DNA of 64,000 nt from Chionis minor. Its lineage: Eukaryota > Chordata > Aves > Charadriiformes > Chionididae. The notes beneath the pieces were generated by a model, which was not told the DNA's origin, made no database searches, and saw only the letters and a list, made by a program, of their open reading frames with translations. The translations under genes and the position numbers were made by a program. Location: NCBI GenBank assembly GCA_013398295.1, contig VZSF01017903.1, positions 2,302,706 through 2,366,705 on the forward strand, given 5' to 3'. Shown here piece after piece: positions 37,141 to 48,510 of the stretch; positions within the stretch are counted from its first letter, which is position 1; every line of letters starts with the position of its first letter.

Positions 37141-39777
37141 TGAACTCCCTGTTCTTGTCTAATCCAGATTGTCCCAGAATTATCAGGTCAAGTTAGACTG
37201 AGTTAGTATCTGGTCTTTGAACTTTTCTATGAGTTTTCTAGGAAACAGAAAGCTTGAACTTGGTCAGCATTTGTGAGAATGTTGTGAAGTTCTTCAAAGG
37301 TCCAGATAGATCCTTTCAAATCATGTCCAGTGTCTAGTGGGCTGGATCAGACATCCTGGGGTAATTTAGTTTCCTGTGGCTTGCAAGCATCCTGCAAATA
37401 CTTCTAATGATAGACAAAAAGAGAAGATGGAGGGCCCTGTGACCTACCGAGCACTAGGTACGTGTATGGCATGGCTTGAATAGTGCACAGACATGACTCT
37501 TGTTTCAATCAGCCTGTACAGAAAGTGGGAGACTGTAAGAACCATGAGTTGTTATTATGTAAGCGAGAAGCAAATCCTGGGCTGTGGCCAGTCATCATGG
37601 ACTGGTCCTCTCCTTCCTACACTGCTGTACCCTTGGCCCAGCAGCTTGGTCTTCAGAGAGCGTGGCTGGTGTTGCTCAGCAAAGGCTACAGTTATGGCTG
37701 GTCCTCCTATACTCCCTAAATCCCTACAGCTCCTACCACTGCTGGGAACACAGCAAAACCAGGCACAAAAGTTACAGTGAGAGCAGCTTTACAGTGCTTT
37801 TAATTGTCATCCAGTTGATCATCTGCCTTCCCCCTCAATGTTTTTCTGGCCGATTGGTAATTTGATAGGTTCAGGATGATTCTGGATGGAAGACTTTTTG
37901 TCTTTTGGTTTGGGTTTGTTTGGTTTGGGGTTTTTTTTATTCAAAGAGAAATAATTAATTCCCCTCCTGCTGAATTCAATTCTGTTGCAACTTAGTTTTT
38001 ATGCCCCATCTTATCACTTGACAGGCAAATATGTTTGTGTAAGAACCAGCTTATTAAAGTGGGATAGCCCAATAAACCAGAAGTAAACCTATTGAATCCC
38101 AGTAATATCCTTGCCTAACAAAAGCCAAATCCCATGCAAGTGTCCTTGTTTATTGCTCCAGATTACATAAAAGTTGTGCCAGCCAGTGATGGGAAATAAA
38201 CTCTTATTTTTCTTCTGATATTTGAGTTTGCGGGTAAAAGAAAAGAGGAAATATTCAGCTCTTTGAACAGGAATGCCATCTAACCCCAACTCTGAGGTAG
38301 AAGCCAGATGTCTGGATGCTGTCTGTGTGCCTATCCTGGAGGTCTGCAGGAGGGTAATTTTAGGGCAGAGATGATCTAAGTTGGGTGCCAGATAGCTGGA
38401 TACTGACCACAACTATTCAGCCACATTTGGATGACCGATGTTTGTGTTATTCTGGAGGTAGGTGGGTTTTTTTGTCTTTTTCTTCTGCTAGGGCTTGGCC
38501 TTTTTATGAACATCTCTGGTGAGGGGGCGGCAGAGTTGTTGAGTGCAGCAGGTCGGCAGCAATTCCATCATTTGGAGCAGTCTCAAGCTGTTCAGAGAGA
38601 ATAACCTTCCTTTCTCCTTATTAAATGCTAATACCACATTGGCTTTTGAAAACCTTTCTTTGCTCAGGTATTTGGCTGGCATCTGCAAATCCTGGTGTTG
38701 TATGGAGGTGGGATGAATATTTCAGTAGCTGCAGAGTACTGTGTTCCCATAGCAATGGAGAAACCTTAGTACCTTGCACAGGCACTTGCATGATTCACCC
38801 TAAGGAAAGGCAATCAAGGAAAAACAGTGGTAAATCCTACACAATCCTAGTTCTTTGGGACAGTTTGTCATGTCTGTTGCTTGCTGAGGGGGAAACGCTG
38901 ACGTGGCAGTACTTAATGAGTTGATCAAATTGAGCTGAAAAGGAAGACGGCTGGTATGATTGCACATGGCGGGGAGTGACAGTTGCTCACTGGGTATGTG
39001 TTTAGTATCCTGGCTGTGCTGTCCACATCTGACAACAGCTGGGGTTGTCCTGATTGTGTCTGACCACCACATCTTGCCTAAGGAGAAGGAATTTGGGGAC
39101 AGCGTTTTCTCTGTAGTGCTGTTCTCCACTCAACCTTCCTTTTAATCAATGCAAAGTAAAGAAACTGTGTATTGCAAATACCGATGCACTGAGCTATTGA
39201 GCAGACAGATGCATAATTACGGTTTTGCCAGCTTTCAGGAGCAGCCAAATTTGGGAGAGGGTCTGATGCAATGAATCGAGAGAGAAGTATCTGAGTATAT
39301 TTTCCGTAAAATAATCTTCTATTATTGTTATTGTTTCTTTATTTGATAAAACACAGAACCAGAGAAGTAGGAAAAAGGGAATCTGGATTGTATAGCCAGA
39401 TTGTTGTCTTCTGAACAACAGATCTTAACAGATAACCTTAAGCAGGCTGGACAGCCACCTGGGCTTCTCCCTTAACAGCCTCTCATTCTTTGGGAACAGA
39501 GGTTACAGCTGTATCATCTGGGTTTGGTGGTAGAAAGGTTCGCTTGGACAAGGACATCAAGGACTGGATGACATCCAGTACTTGAAGGCAGGTGAGGGCA
39601 ATTTGTGCCCTATCAGTAACGCAAAGGGATTGTGCCAGGATGTGTTACTCTGGCTTGTGAGACAAATGCAACCATGGCTTTGCATATATGAATGTGCAAG
39701 AAGGAGCTTCAAGGGCTTCTAGACAGCACAACCTTTGAGACCACTATTGAATGACCTTTTAGACCTTTTGTGAAAAC
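37141..39777. other. Unassigned non-coding DNA
   Basis: No gene is supported. Three plus-strand frames overlap at 37483-37865 in a GC-richer patch, and opposed frames overlap at 38625-39129; neither pattern suggests coding. A T8 run lies near 37931. Confidence 0.55.
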
Positions 39778-40035
39778 AAGGCTCAGAAATGACCCACAAA
39801 TACTTAAAGGAAAGTATACTATATTAAAGAGTTCTTTAATTAGTAGGAACAGGCAGATTGAGTTCCCCTATCTGGAAGCTGAAGTCCAATAAATTGCACA
39901 GGAAAGATGGGGAACACTTTAGCAATGAGGGTTATAGCATCTGCAGTAGCTTACCAGCGGATGTGGGAAGTTTTTAATTACCTGGAATATTTCAATAAAG
40001 ATTAAGTATCTTTCTGAAGTAAATTATCTAATGTG
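39778..40035 (+). mobile_element. Old CR1/L3-like LINE 3' fragment
   Basis: The stretch GCTTACCAGCGGATGTGGGA, followed by 'agtttttaattacctggaat' and a 'aagattaagtatctttctgaag' segment, follows the end of CR1/L3 ORF2 and its start of 3' UTR ('aatttaccaagggatgtggtggattctcc...tttttaaa' type). Upstream words also agree in order. It overlaps in consensus position with the fragment at 36925-37140, so the two are probably independent insertions. No terminal octamer tail is visible. Confidence 0.5.
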
Positions 40036-40334
40036 ACCACAGCATGTAGCTTCATTTCTCAAGAACTGCTAGGAAGGTTCTGCACTTTGTCTGACGTGGC
40101 AGATCTAAATTTCTGTGCTTGTGCTAGTTTTTTCTTGCTTTAGAACATAGGTATCTATGCTTTGAACATTTCTGTGGATAGCTAAGTAGTAAAATTAAAG
40201 GGGTTGATAAGGCAATTGATTGACACTTATTTCTGGACTTTGTACTTTTAGACTTAAAGAATTCTCAGAATGAGTTTCAAAAGACTTTTTGACTCAGGCA
40301 TATTGATTATATATGTCTTACTGATGAAAAGAAA

Positions 40335-40408
40335 AAGAATTACTGAAGTAAGGTGCCTTGCTTAAGGTCACACAGGAGGACTGTGACCTGACTGAGACTC
40401 AAAACCTA
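40335..40408 (-). mobile_element. MIR-like SINE remnant
   Basis: GTGCCTTGCTTAAGGTCACA with CAGGAGGACTGTGACCTGAC next is the reverse complement of the MIR core ('tgtgaccttgggcaagtcac'). The 3' part 'gagactcaaaacctatcttga' corresponds to 'gattcgaacccaggtc'. A T12 run follows directly. Confidence 0.5.
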
Positions 40409-40437
40409 TCTTGATTTTTTTTTTTTTTTAATTTGTT

Positions 40438-40480
40438 TTTTTAGCACTGAGGAGAGCCCTCTTTTTAGCGCTGAGGAGAG
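40438..40480. repeat. Two-copy 24-bp tandem duplication
   Basis: The word TTTTTAGCACTGAGGAGAG at 40438-40456 recurs at 40462-40480 with one change (CACTG to CGCTG). Spacing is 24 bases. Confidence 0.85.
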
Positions 40481-40582
40481 ATACACCCTCTCCAGTTAAA
40501 TTAGCTTCATAATATTTATACCTGACCTGGAGAATGGGAGTCCTCTGCCCATTGCTAAGAAATAATGGGGAAGAAAGGCAAG

Positions 40583-40618
40583 GCAAGTCTCATTCATTTT
40601 GCAAGTCTCATTCATTTT
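40583..40618. repeat. Perfect 18-bp tandem duplication
   Basis: GCAAGTCTCATTCATTTT occurs at 40583-40600 and immediately again at 40601-40618 without a mismatch; a partial third unit (CATCTCATTC) follows. A recent slippage event. Confidence 0.9.
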
Positions 40619-40967
40619 TCATCTCATTCCTTAGCTAAACAAAGAGTTTAGTTTGTGAATTTAAATCACTGTTAGGAGATAGTCTTAGCTGGCTGGCTGA
40701 AAGAACCTTGACAGAAGTTGTAGTAAAAGCAGATGAGAGATGTTGAATATTTTTCACTACATACAACTTTGACCATCTGCAGGTCTACTGATAGATTCTG
40801 GCAAAGGCAAACCAACAGAATCACGATGTGCTTGCCATTTTTGTATTTAATAATACTATATTTCCTCTATCAAATCAGCACAGGTGAAGTTTGAAGCTCT
40901 TTCACACAGGCTGCCCATTGTGTTCCTCAACAAAAAAAATGCACAATTGTTGTTGCTGAGGGGGAAA

Positions 40968-41064
40968 AGGATCAAGAAGTTAGACAGTCAGGAAAGAAAA
41001 AGAAGTGGAAGAAAGAATTTTGAGCACTGTGGATAAAGAAAAAGCTTTTGAAGGATTAAATAAA
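40968..41064 (+). repeat. Copy A of a perfect 97-bp dispersed direct repeat
   Basis: Every base of 40968-41064 is identical to 43185-43281. The unit is purine-rich, begins AGGATCAAGAAGTTAGACAG and ends GAAGGATTAAATAAA. It has no coding capacity beyond short frames and resembles no transposon end. Flanks differ at both ends from those of copy B. Confidence 0.95.
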
Positions 41065-42699
41065 CAGCACACACATAATGTCTTTTGTTTCTCAACTTTA
41101 CAATACTTAACAGAGGTAGATAACCTTCTAAATTCATTCAGAGGGAGAAAAATAAAGGTGGGGACCATGTAACTCAGTGAATCAAACAGTGTTAGTGCTG
41201 ACAACAAGGTTCCTCAAGTTCAGCTCCACTTACAAGTGGTTGTCAGCTACCAATAGTCAACACATTCAATCATGACTTGTGGCTTCTGTTTTATGATATG
41301 ACTAATGACGGTGGAATGCATAACTTGAGCTCATTTTCAGAGTCTGAGCCATAAACGATTTTAAGAGCAAGTCTTCTTAAATGTCTCTCAACATCACCTG
41401 CCGTTTTTAAATAGGCCTGTTTTCATGTAAATGTTGTTGATCTCTTTGTCTTCTCAGGAAAATACCATGTACTTTTGGGCTGATTTCAATCTGTGAAAAG
41501 CCAAGCTATCATAATCATTCCCTCTAGAAGAAAGAATATGTTTTTATCTGAACTGTAAGAGGGATGAAGTTTAGCATTCTGAAGAATTTGATCTAAATCT
41601 TGAAATGTATCAAAGAACAGGGTGAATCAGTAGAGCTTACCTACAACCTTCTAAAAGTTCTCCTTTAATGTTCACTCTGGTGAACTTCTGCTTCTGAAGG
41701 TATTTGAGAAGTTGGATTCTCTTTTTACGGAAACCTCTCTTGATTTAGCCTGTGAGCAACAGCTGTGAAGATCAATAGCCCACTGGTGGCAAGGAATAAA
41801 TTATATTGGCAGGTTTTTTTAGCAAGAAAGAAATAAAAATATGCTTTTAGAATAAAAATAGGAGGTTGATAATGCATTTCTGGTGCATTAATATTTCCTA
41901 AGAGCTTCTGCATAGATATGTACAGACAGATTGGTGTAATTATTAACCCAAGTGGATATTAGAATTAATATTTAATCAAACCACTTATAATGTGAATCGA
42001 GTGAAACATAAATCTCAGGTACAAACTTTCTATTTCTTGTTCTGAATTTTGATGCCATATTTATTGAGTAAGATCAAGTTAAATCATTTTGGCTGGATTT
42101 GCCAGTTATATGTACTCTGCTTGTCATTTACCTAGCAATCCCCCTATGGACATACCTTGTTTGCTGTCTTTCCTTCAGAAACAAATGAAAGAAATAATAA
42201 ATCTCCCTTTATTTTTGATTTCTGCATCATGAACTTACAATGAGTAAAAGTAGAGGCAGTGTCAAGAGGTTGCTCAGTAACAAAAGGGGAAGAAATTAAA
42301 CTCAGCTATAATTCAGTGACATATTTTTTTGTCTCAAGTATCTCTTCATCAGGCTGGTTCTGGTTGTATAGGCTGGTTGTGCTATGAACAGCAGAATGAC
42401 GTAAATCAATGCATACCTGCATTGCTATTAGACCAGAGGGACTTTCAAAATGAGTGTTTCAGGAGACTGGGCTGTCCCCAAGCCATCTGTTAGAGAAAGT
42501 AGGACAGTTTAAGCATCTGATGTCTGCTGACATGGTACGCTCTAAACTCTTTTTGGTTTAATAAATCTACAGGCAAGTGCCTCTTCTTCCTCACAGCTCT
42601 TTGATATGTGAAGAAGTTTCTGTGGCCTGGTGTCTTAGCTCTCTTTTTGGACATATAAATTTCCCAGTTGTCTACAGGCCTTTTGACAATACAGCTTCC
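41065..42699. other. Unassigned non-coding DNA
   Basis: AT-rich, no gene or repeat recognised. Lies between the two copies of the 97-bp repeat. Confidence 0.6.
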
Positions 42700-42757
42700 T
42701 TTTTTTTTTTTTTTTTTTTTTTTNNNNNNNNNNTTTTTTTTTTTTTTTTTTTTTTTT
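42700..42757. repeat. Poly-T tract containing an assembly gap
   Basis: T24 at 42700-42723, then ten N at 42724-42733, then T24 at 42734-42757. The N block is a placeholder, so the true tract length is unknown. No SINE or retrocopy is recognised on the right side, where the body would be expected if this were an antisense poly(A) tail. Confidence 0.97.
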
Positions 42758-43184
42758 GCTACTTAATATCTATAATTTGAAACTAAAGTGATTGCTTGTA
42801 GTCAGTTTCTTGCAGAGGGGATGTTCCGATCTATGTACAAAGTACCTCTGGTTTGGTCTCTCCCTCAGTAACCAGGCAGATAGTCCAAATACTGACAGGA
42901 TACAGAGCTGCTTTCCTGATGTGCTGCTCACAAATAAACATTTTTATGGTGCTTCTAAACCAAATCCTGAGATTTCTTTGCACTTCCAATTCAGTGCTGT
43001 CACCCTAGTGCTACAGGGGAAAGGGTAAAGCCTGATTTTTGGTGTGAGAACCTGAACCTTGTGTAGAAGACCCCTAAATGTTCTGGTGAGTGTGTTTGAG
43101 TTCTGAAGTGGAGCGGTTTTTCTGTAAGTTGCCCTGGCTCCTTTGCTACTTGGATAGTTTAGTGATAAGCATGGTATAAGTATT
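42758..43184. other. Unassigned DNA between the gap and repeat copy B
   Basis: Nothing recognised. A 78-codon plus frame (42792-43028) and an 82-codon minus frame (42944-43192) overlap and resemble no known protein. Confidence 0.5.
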
Positions 43185-43281
43185 AGGATCAAGAAGTTAG
43201 ACAGTCAGGAAAGAAAAAGAAGTGGAAGAAAGAATTTTGAGCACTGTGGATAAAGAAAAAGCTTTTGAAGGATTAAATAAA
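43185..43281 (+). repeat. Copy B of a perfect 97-bp dispersed direct repeat
   Basis: Identical in every position to 40968-41064, in the same orientation, 2217 bases downstream. The right end runs into A-rich sequence (ATTAAATAAAAAATGG), but no target-site duplication is visible around it, so a LINE-mediated origin is not supported. Confidence 0.95.
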
Positions 43282-46200
43282 AAATGGAAGTGGTTTTGAC
43301 CATAGGGATCTCAGATACCAGATTTTGATTGGCAAAGTAAATCTGTGCTTTATGCAGCATAAACATACAGAGCAGCAGTGACCAAACAAAAATGAAATCT
43401 GTCTCTTGTCATTGAATTATAAATAATATCTAACATATGCATGTAATTATGACCAGGATTACATATAGACAGAGAGCCAAGGGAGAGCTGTAACATCTAT
43501 GTTTAAAGAACCAGCAAGATCTTTCCAGTTGTGTAGAGATTATATCACAGCATGTTCACTTTGCAAATATGTTTGTGGTCCTAAAACACCAATTTCTGTT
43601 CTAATTGAGTTACTATTGTCTTACTTCTCTCCTTGACAGATATTTAACCTGGAGATCCTTAGTTACATTGTCTGGGAGACCTGGAAAACTCAGGAGATAG
43701 ACAAAGGGCTAAACTTCAAGGCCAGGTTGTCCACAGATGCCATGCGCGTAGGTAGCCCGCTGAACAAAATACTGATTGTGGCAAGGACTGAGCGAGTGAA
43801 AAAATGGGGGAGAAGAAAACTTGCTGAGAATGTAACCAAAATGGTAGTAAATTCATGGTCAGTTTTGTAAGTAGTTTCTTCACTTTTGACCAAATTACTG
43901 CATAGTTCACTGTTATTCAAATGACAACATCTGTACTGCTCTCACGTCTCTGCTACTGGCCTAAGTGTCAGACGCAGTGGAGAAAATCCAACAGCCCAAC
44001 AGAGAGACAAAGAATGCCTCTCGCTTGATAGCAGCTGAGCTGCTTATTGCACATGTTATTATGGATACTTATCCCTTAAAAGCCGTGTATATCACTTGTT
44101 TAAGCAGGCAGTAAAAGTCTATTAGTTTCCTCTGCTGCCTCTTGGACTAGAAGAATTCAGTTAGCGCTTAGTTGCTGTTAGGAGAGGTGGCCAGCTTGAA
44201 ACTCTTCCTGTTAGAAAGGTCCAGCCTGACTTCATGAGTCCAGAAACATCCTGACAGAGATTATCTTGCTCTCCCTGACATCCTGCACCTCTTAGCAATA
44301 CCCCTGGTATGAGATGGTGGTCAACAGCAGCACAAGGAGCATGAGAGAGGATGGAACCTCCTATTCCCGTTGATTTGGAAAACCGATCAGATCCTTGCAT
44401 TCCTTAACTCCTGAGTACTTTCACACCAAACCCACTAATGTTCACAGTTGTGATTTTTTGAAAATCAATTATTTGTTTGCATTTTTGGTCATGATCATGC
44501 AAAACAGAAAAAAATAATAATTACTTTAGATTTTCTACCAGGATAAGGCAGGCATTTTTCCCTTTTCAGCTTAGTTGTAGCTCCTTAGGGACTAATAAAA
44601 ATTATAATACTGTATCTTGTTTAAATCATTAACTAACTATATGCAGTTTTGTAGAAGAAAATATTGTCAGATTATCTGCCTGCTTTGATGTAGAAACTTT
44701 TCCTTGGGTAAAGCTTTTTCCATTGAAATCTTATTCATGTCGCTTTTATTATTTTATTGTTTTCACACGTGGACCCTATTATCAGCTTAGGGATGAAATG
44801 GTGCTTCTATATTCCTTTAAATAGAGAGTTCAATGAAAATATTATTAATCTTTCTGGGATATTTACCTAGCATTACGAGTAGCTTATCTGTGGCGTCAGT
44901 GTTAATGATTTTATGTAGGAAGGAATGACATCTCTGTGGTGACCCTAAAGCACTGTGGGTTTGCCAAGTATTATTTTGCAGCACAGACATGTACTACTGA
45001 TTACTCTGGTCCCATGAAAGGGTGTATTAGCTGTAGCATTGATTTTTCTTGTGCTCTTACATAGATAGGAAAAAATACGTTTGCTACAATTCATTTGAAG
45101 GGGAATAAAACAAGTTTTTTGCACTCCCCTAGCCTCAGCGGACAAGAACGTTCAGGTCCTGCCTTCCTAGGTGATACTACAGTGGTAGCGCAAGAAAGGG
45201 TAAATATTTAATAATGAGCTCTGAGTAAAACTTATTGAGCCTATGCTGCCTTGATCTACTGGAAACTGGAGGGGAAAAAAGAAAAAGTAAAAGCTGGGCT
45301 CTGAAATGGAGGGTGGTGGTGTGAGCTGATGCAGCATTCTGGCCAGGACCTGACCACTGTCCATAGTGGAGGATGCCAAAGAAACACTTATGGGCGTACC
45401 TGTCCTCTAAGCAGATAATTCCATAGCTGCAGGAGACATGAAAGGCCCCCAGTGTGGCAATTTAACTCTTGTCATGCCATCAGGCCTGGATCTGGCTCCC
45501 GAGTTTATTTTTAGAAGCAATTTGACAGAAGGAGAAGTGCCAAGACTTGCCCTTTGCCTGTCAGAGGGGAGCTCTGATTATCCCTTTAGCTGCGGCATTC
45601 TTGTTTGGCTGTCTCTAATCTACCTCTGGAGGCATTTCTATACTGCGCTCATTACTGTGGTATGTGAGCACTTTGTGCAGTGAGCTGAAGAGCAAAGTGA
45701 AAAACAAAAATTCCCCTGGCAGGATCCTGCACCGTGTTCTGCTTCTGCTTCTCTGTTTTTAGTGAGGTGGTGGGTGGGGGACTGTTGAGTTTGCCATCTC
45801 TTCTGTATCTGCTGTATCTGGCCCTCGGGGTGGTTATTGCTTGCTGTGTTTCCTGTCCCACCACCATGTGCTGGAGGACTTCCTATATGGGGGTTTCCAC
45901 CAGGACCTGTAGATCCAACGCTCTGTAATGACATTGACTGTGATGGGGCTACTCCAGCTCTGCCCAAATAGTACCCTTGAGCTGCAAACCAAAGCTATCT
46001 CTCATTAGCATGTTTCCTCCTTCGGACCAGTTCAGAGGGATGCGATTGTTAAAGTCTTTTTTTTTTCCTCATGATTTGAACTACTGATTCACCCTCCTTC
46101 TCCAGCTTGGACAGCAACGTAGCTTCCCGTGACCTGTGACACTTCCCTTACAAACAGGTCTTTATCTTTTCCCTCTCATGAGCGTGTATGATCCTTTAAT

Positions 46201-46829
46201 TGCAGCAAACTCTGCCTATGCCAGGGTTTAGTCATGAGGCCTGAGTGTGTGTTTGCTTCGTATGCTTAATACCTAGAGGAGAATGGGTTTTGTCCTGTTC
46301 CTTGGTGCAGACGTGAATTGCTGCCAAATATGTGGAGTGGAGAAGAGCCGTGCACAGAAAAGTAGAAACACAACCAGCTCACACACTTGGTGGCAATCTG
46401 GCATGTTAGGGTCACGTTTTCCTGTAGCTTTTCCCCCTGTTATAGCCAGAGTGTTAGGAAAAAAAGAGAGGCTGAGAAGTGCCAGTTTGGCTTGGAGCCT
46501 GGGTCTCCAGAAGGTAACAGTTCACTACGCCGACTACCTGCCACCCTGCTGCTGAGGTGCCTATCTTCTTCCCAGCTACGTCTCTCCATGCAGCATTGCA
46601 AAGAAACATACTCCTTTGTGATGGTTCAAGTGCTCTCGTAACTGCTGAGGTGTTTCTTTTTTCCTCTTTTTAGCAAGGGATCCCTGTGAGGTAGAATACT
46701 TCTGTTTTCAGCAGTGATGGAGAGAATGAGATACTCATTCTCCATCTGCTGAGCTCCACTTAAATTGTTACTCCTTCGTGCTTTCTCCACCCTTCAAAAC
46801 ATAAAACTGGCAGAAACAAATGAAGCTGT
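43282..46829. other. Unassigned non-coding DNA
   Basis: No gene is supported. 44740-44920 is AT-rich unique sequence with an enhancer-like texture. At 45640-45967 frames are open on both strands in locally GC-rich DNA without a recognisable domain. Confidence 0.55.
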
Positions 46830-47150
46830 AAAATAACAGCTCTGAATTAATAAAGTGTAATTGTGCCAAGTGCTGTTAAAAAGAGCATTGCCCTCAGTAC
46901 ACTCTTAACACTTCAGCTGTTGGGGCTGCTGGGAAGAGAGGAAAGTTGTTCGTTTTTACCTGCCTGGATTCTGTGGGGTTAACAGACCCCATGCCAGGCC
47001 TGTCAGTGTTAAAATCATTGTCTGGAACAAGTAGAAATCCTGAGGAAGCAGCTACAAATGCAGTCGGGCAGCCCCAGCTAATAGCCTGGCTGTTAATACC
47101 TGGATCAATGGGATTGCCTGTGAAAATACCCAGAAATGGGCTGGGCACTG
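46830..47150. promoter_or_regulatory. Weak candidate conserved non-coding element
   Basis: CTGAATTAATAAAGTGTAATTG near 46843-46862 supplies two homeobox-like cores in unique sequence, and a second patch at 47060-47130 has CCCCAGCTAATAGCC. Antisense and sense short frames overlap here (46894-47148 and 46946-47155), which is not informative. Confidence 0.2.
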
Positions 47151-48054
47151 CTTAGATGAAAAACCTTACTAGGAGTATGCTGGGAAAGGGGTGGGATTTT
47201 TACTTGAGTCATCAGAGACTGGTGCGGGTGTCATGTCTCTTGGATGAACGGTGTAATGCTGATCTATCATAAACATTTGTTTCAAGTCTTCCAGGAGACT
47301 AACCTAAACCCAGGCAGGGGTCCCGGTGCTTTAGCTGACTGTCAAGCAAAACTGCTTTGTATTTGTAAGCAGGTAGCAGTGTGTCTGAAAATCTGCCAAA
47401 TTTTCTATTTAATTGTCTCTGAGGGCTGCTTCACCACTAGGGCTGCTTCCTATTTTGCATTCTCTGAGGAAACACAAGGACAGGCTCCCTCTGTCAGTGA
47501 CAGGGGAATTCGAGGATGCTCAAGAAGAGTGGCTTTGCTGGGGCTGCAGCTCTGTTAGGGATGGTCAGAAAAATTTTGGCAGATTCCACACGCTGTGCAT
47601 TGAAGCAGAAATGTTTTGTGGTAACGTACTGGTCTCAGGGTTGTTTTCTAAAGGGGGGATTTGGGAACCAATGTAGACCCTGATTGCTCTGAAAAGAAGG
47701 AGAAAGGTCTCCATCAAACCTTTCATCTTTTCTACCTTGAAATAGATATTTTGACTATACTGGTTTTATTGTAAAATTTGAAAAGGTTTTCAGTCCAATG
47801 ATGAACTCAAAATAAAATAAATTATCTTTTGTTCAGGTCTAGGTTATGCTAGGGCAAGGAGATTCACAGGCCAACACATCTGATAACCTAAAAGTGCATC
47901 TTTGGTTCATGTCCTGTGAAGTTCAAGTTGAAATATCTCTTTAAAGACCCATGCTGATTTTCACTGAGGTTGTGTTTTTTTTTTCTCTTCTTTTCCTTTG
48001 ATTATTAATTGTTGGTTTTCTCTGAGGTGAGGAAAACTGGCTGCTCAGACAAAT
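47151..48054. other. Unassigned non-coding DNA
   Basis: No gene or repeat recognised. Overlapping frames at 47244-47676 lack recognisable domains. A T run lies near 47974-47983. Confidence 0.55.
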
Positions 48055-48165
48055 AATCTCAAGCCTGCACCTGCCAGATAAAGATATGTGATTAATTAGC
48101 TGGAGTGAGAAGGGTGTCTCATTTAGACGATTAGCTTGGTGATATTGTCATGGGGCTACAGGTGA
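48055..48165. promoter_or_regulatory. Candidate conserved non-coding element
   Basis: A TAATTA core within GATTAATTAGC at 48090-48100, a GATAAAGATA GATA-type pair before it (48077-48086) and GACGATTAGC at 48127-48136 lie in unique sequence. The combination suggests regulatory DNA; inference only. Confidence 0.27.
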
Positions 48166-48439
48166 GATAGCTGACCAGCTAAATACAGCTGCCTGAAGAT
48201 CCCATAGCAAGACCATGTTGCTTATACGTAGCAGGAGGTTTGGAGCTTCACCGCACTTTTATTTGCATGTCAGGTCAATGCAGTAAACATGATTTATTTG
48301 GAGCCTCATGGAAATATTAAACAATAGAATAAAATGAACAAATCTAGTTGGCAGTGTTCTGAGTTATTTAAAAATTCAAATTAGAGGTCTAAGAGTGCAG
48401 TGCTCCCAAGATGCAGTAAAATCCAGGGGATTAAATCAA

Positions 48440-48510
48440 AAAGAGCTGAGCTCAGATTCCAGCTCCACCACTGACATAGTGGATAGCACTGGGAAAATAA
48501 TTTTCCTTAA
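48440..48510 (+). mobile_element. MIR-like SINE remnant (core)
   Basis: GCTGAGCTCAGATTCCAGCT with CCACCACTGACATAGTGG following matches the MIR core 'ggattcgaatcccagctctgccacttactagctg', and a diverged 'actgggaaaataattttcctt' follows where 'cttgggcaagttacttaacct' is expected. Highly decayed. Confidence 0.4.
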
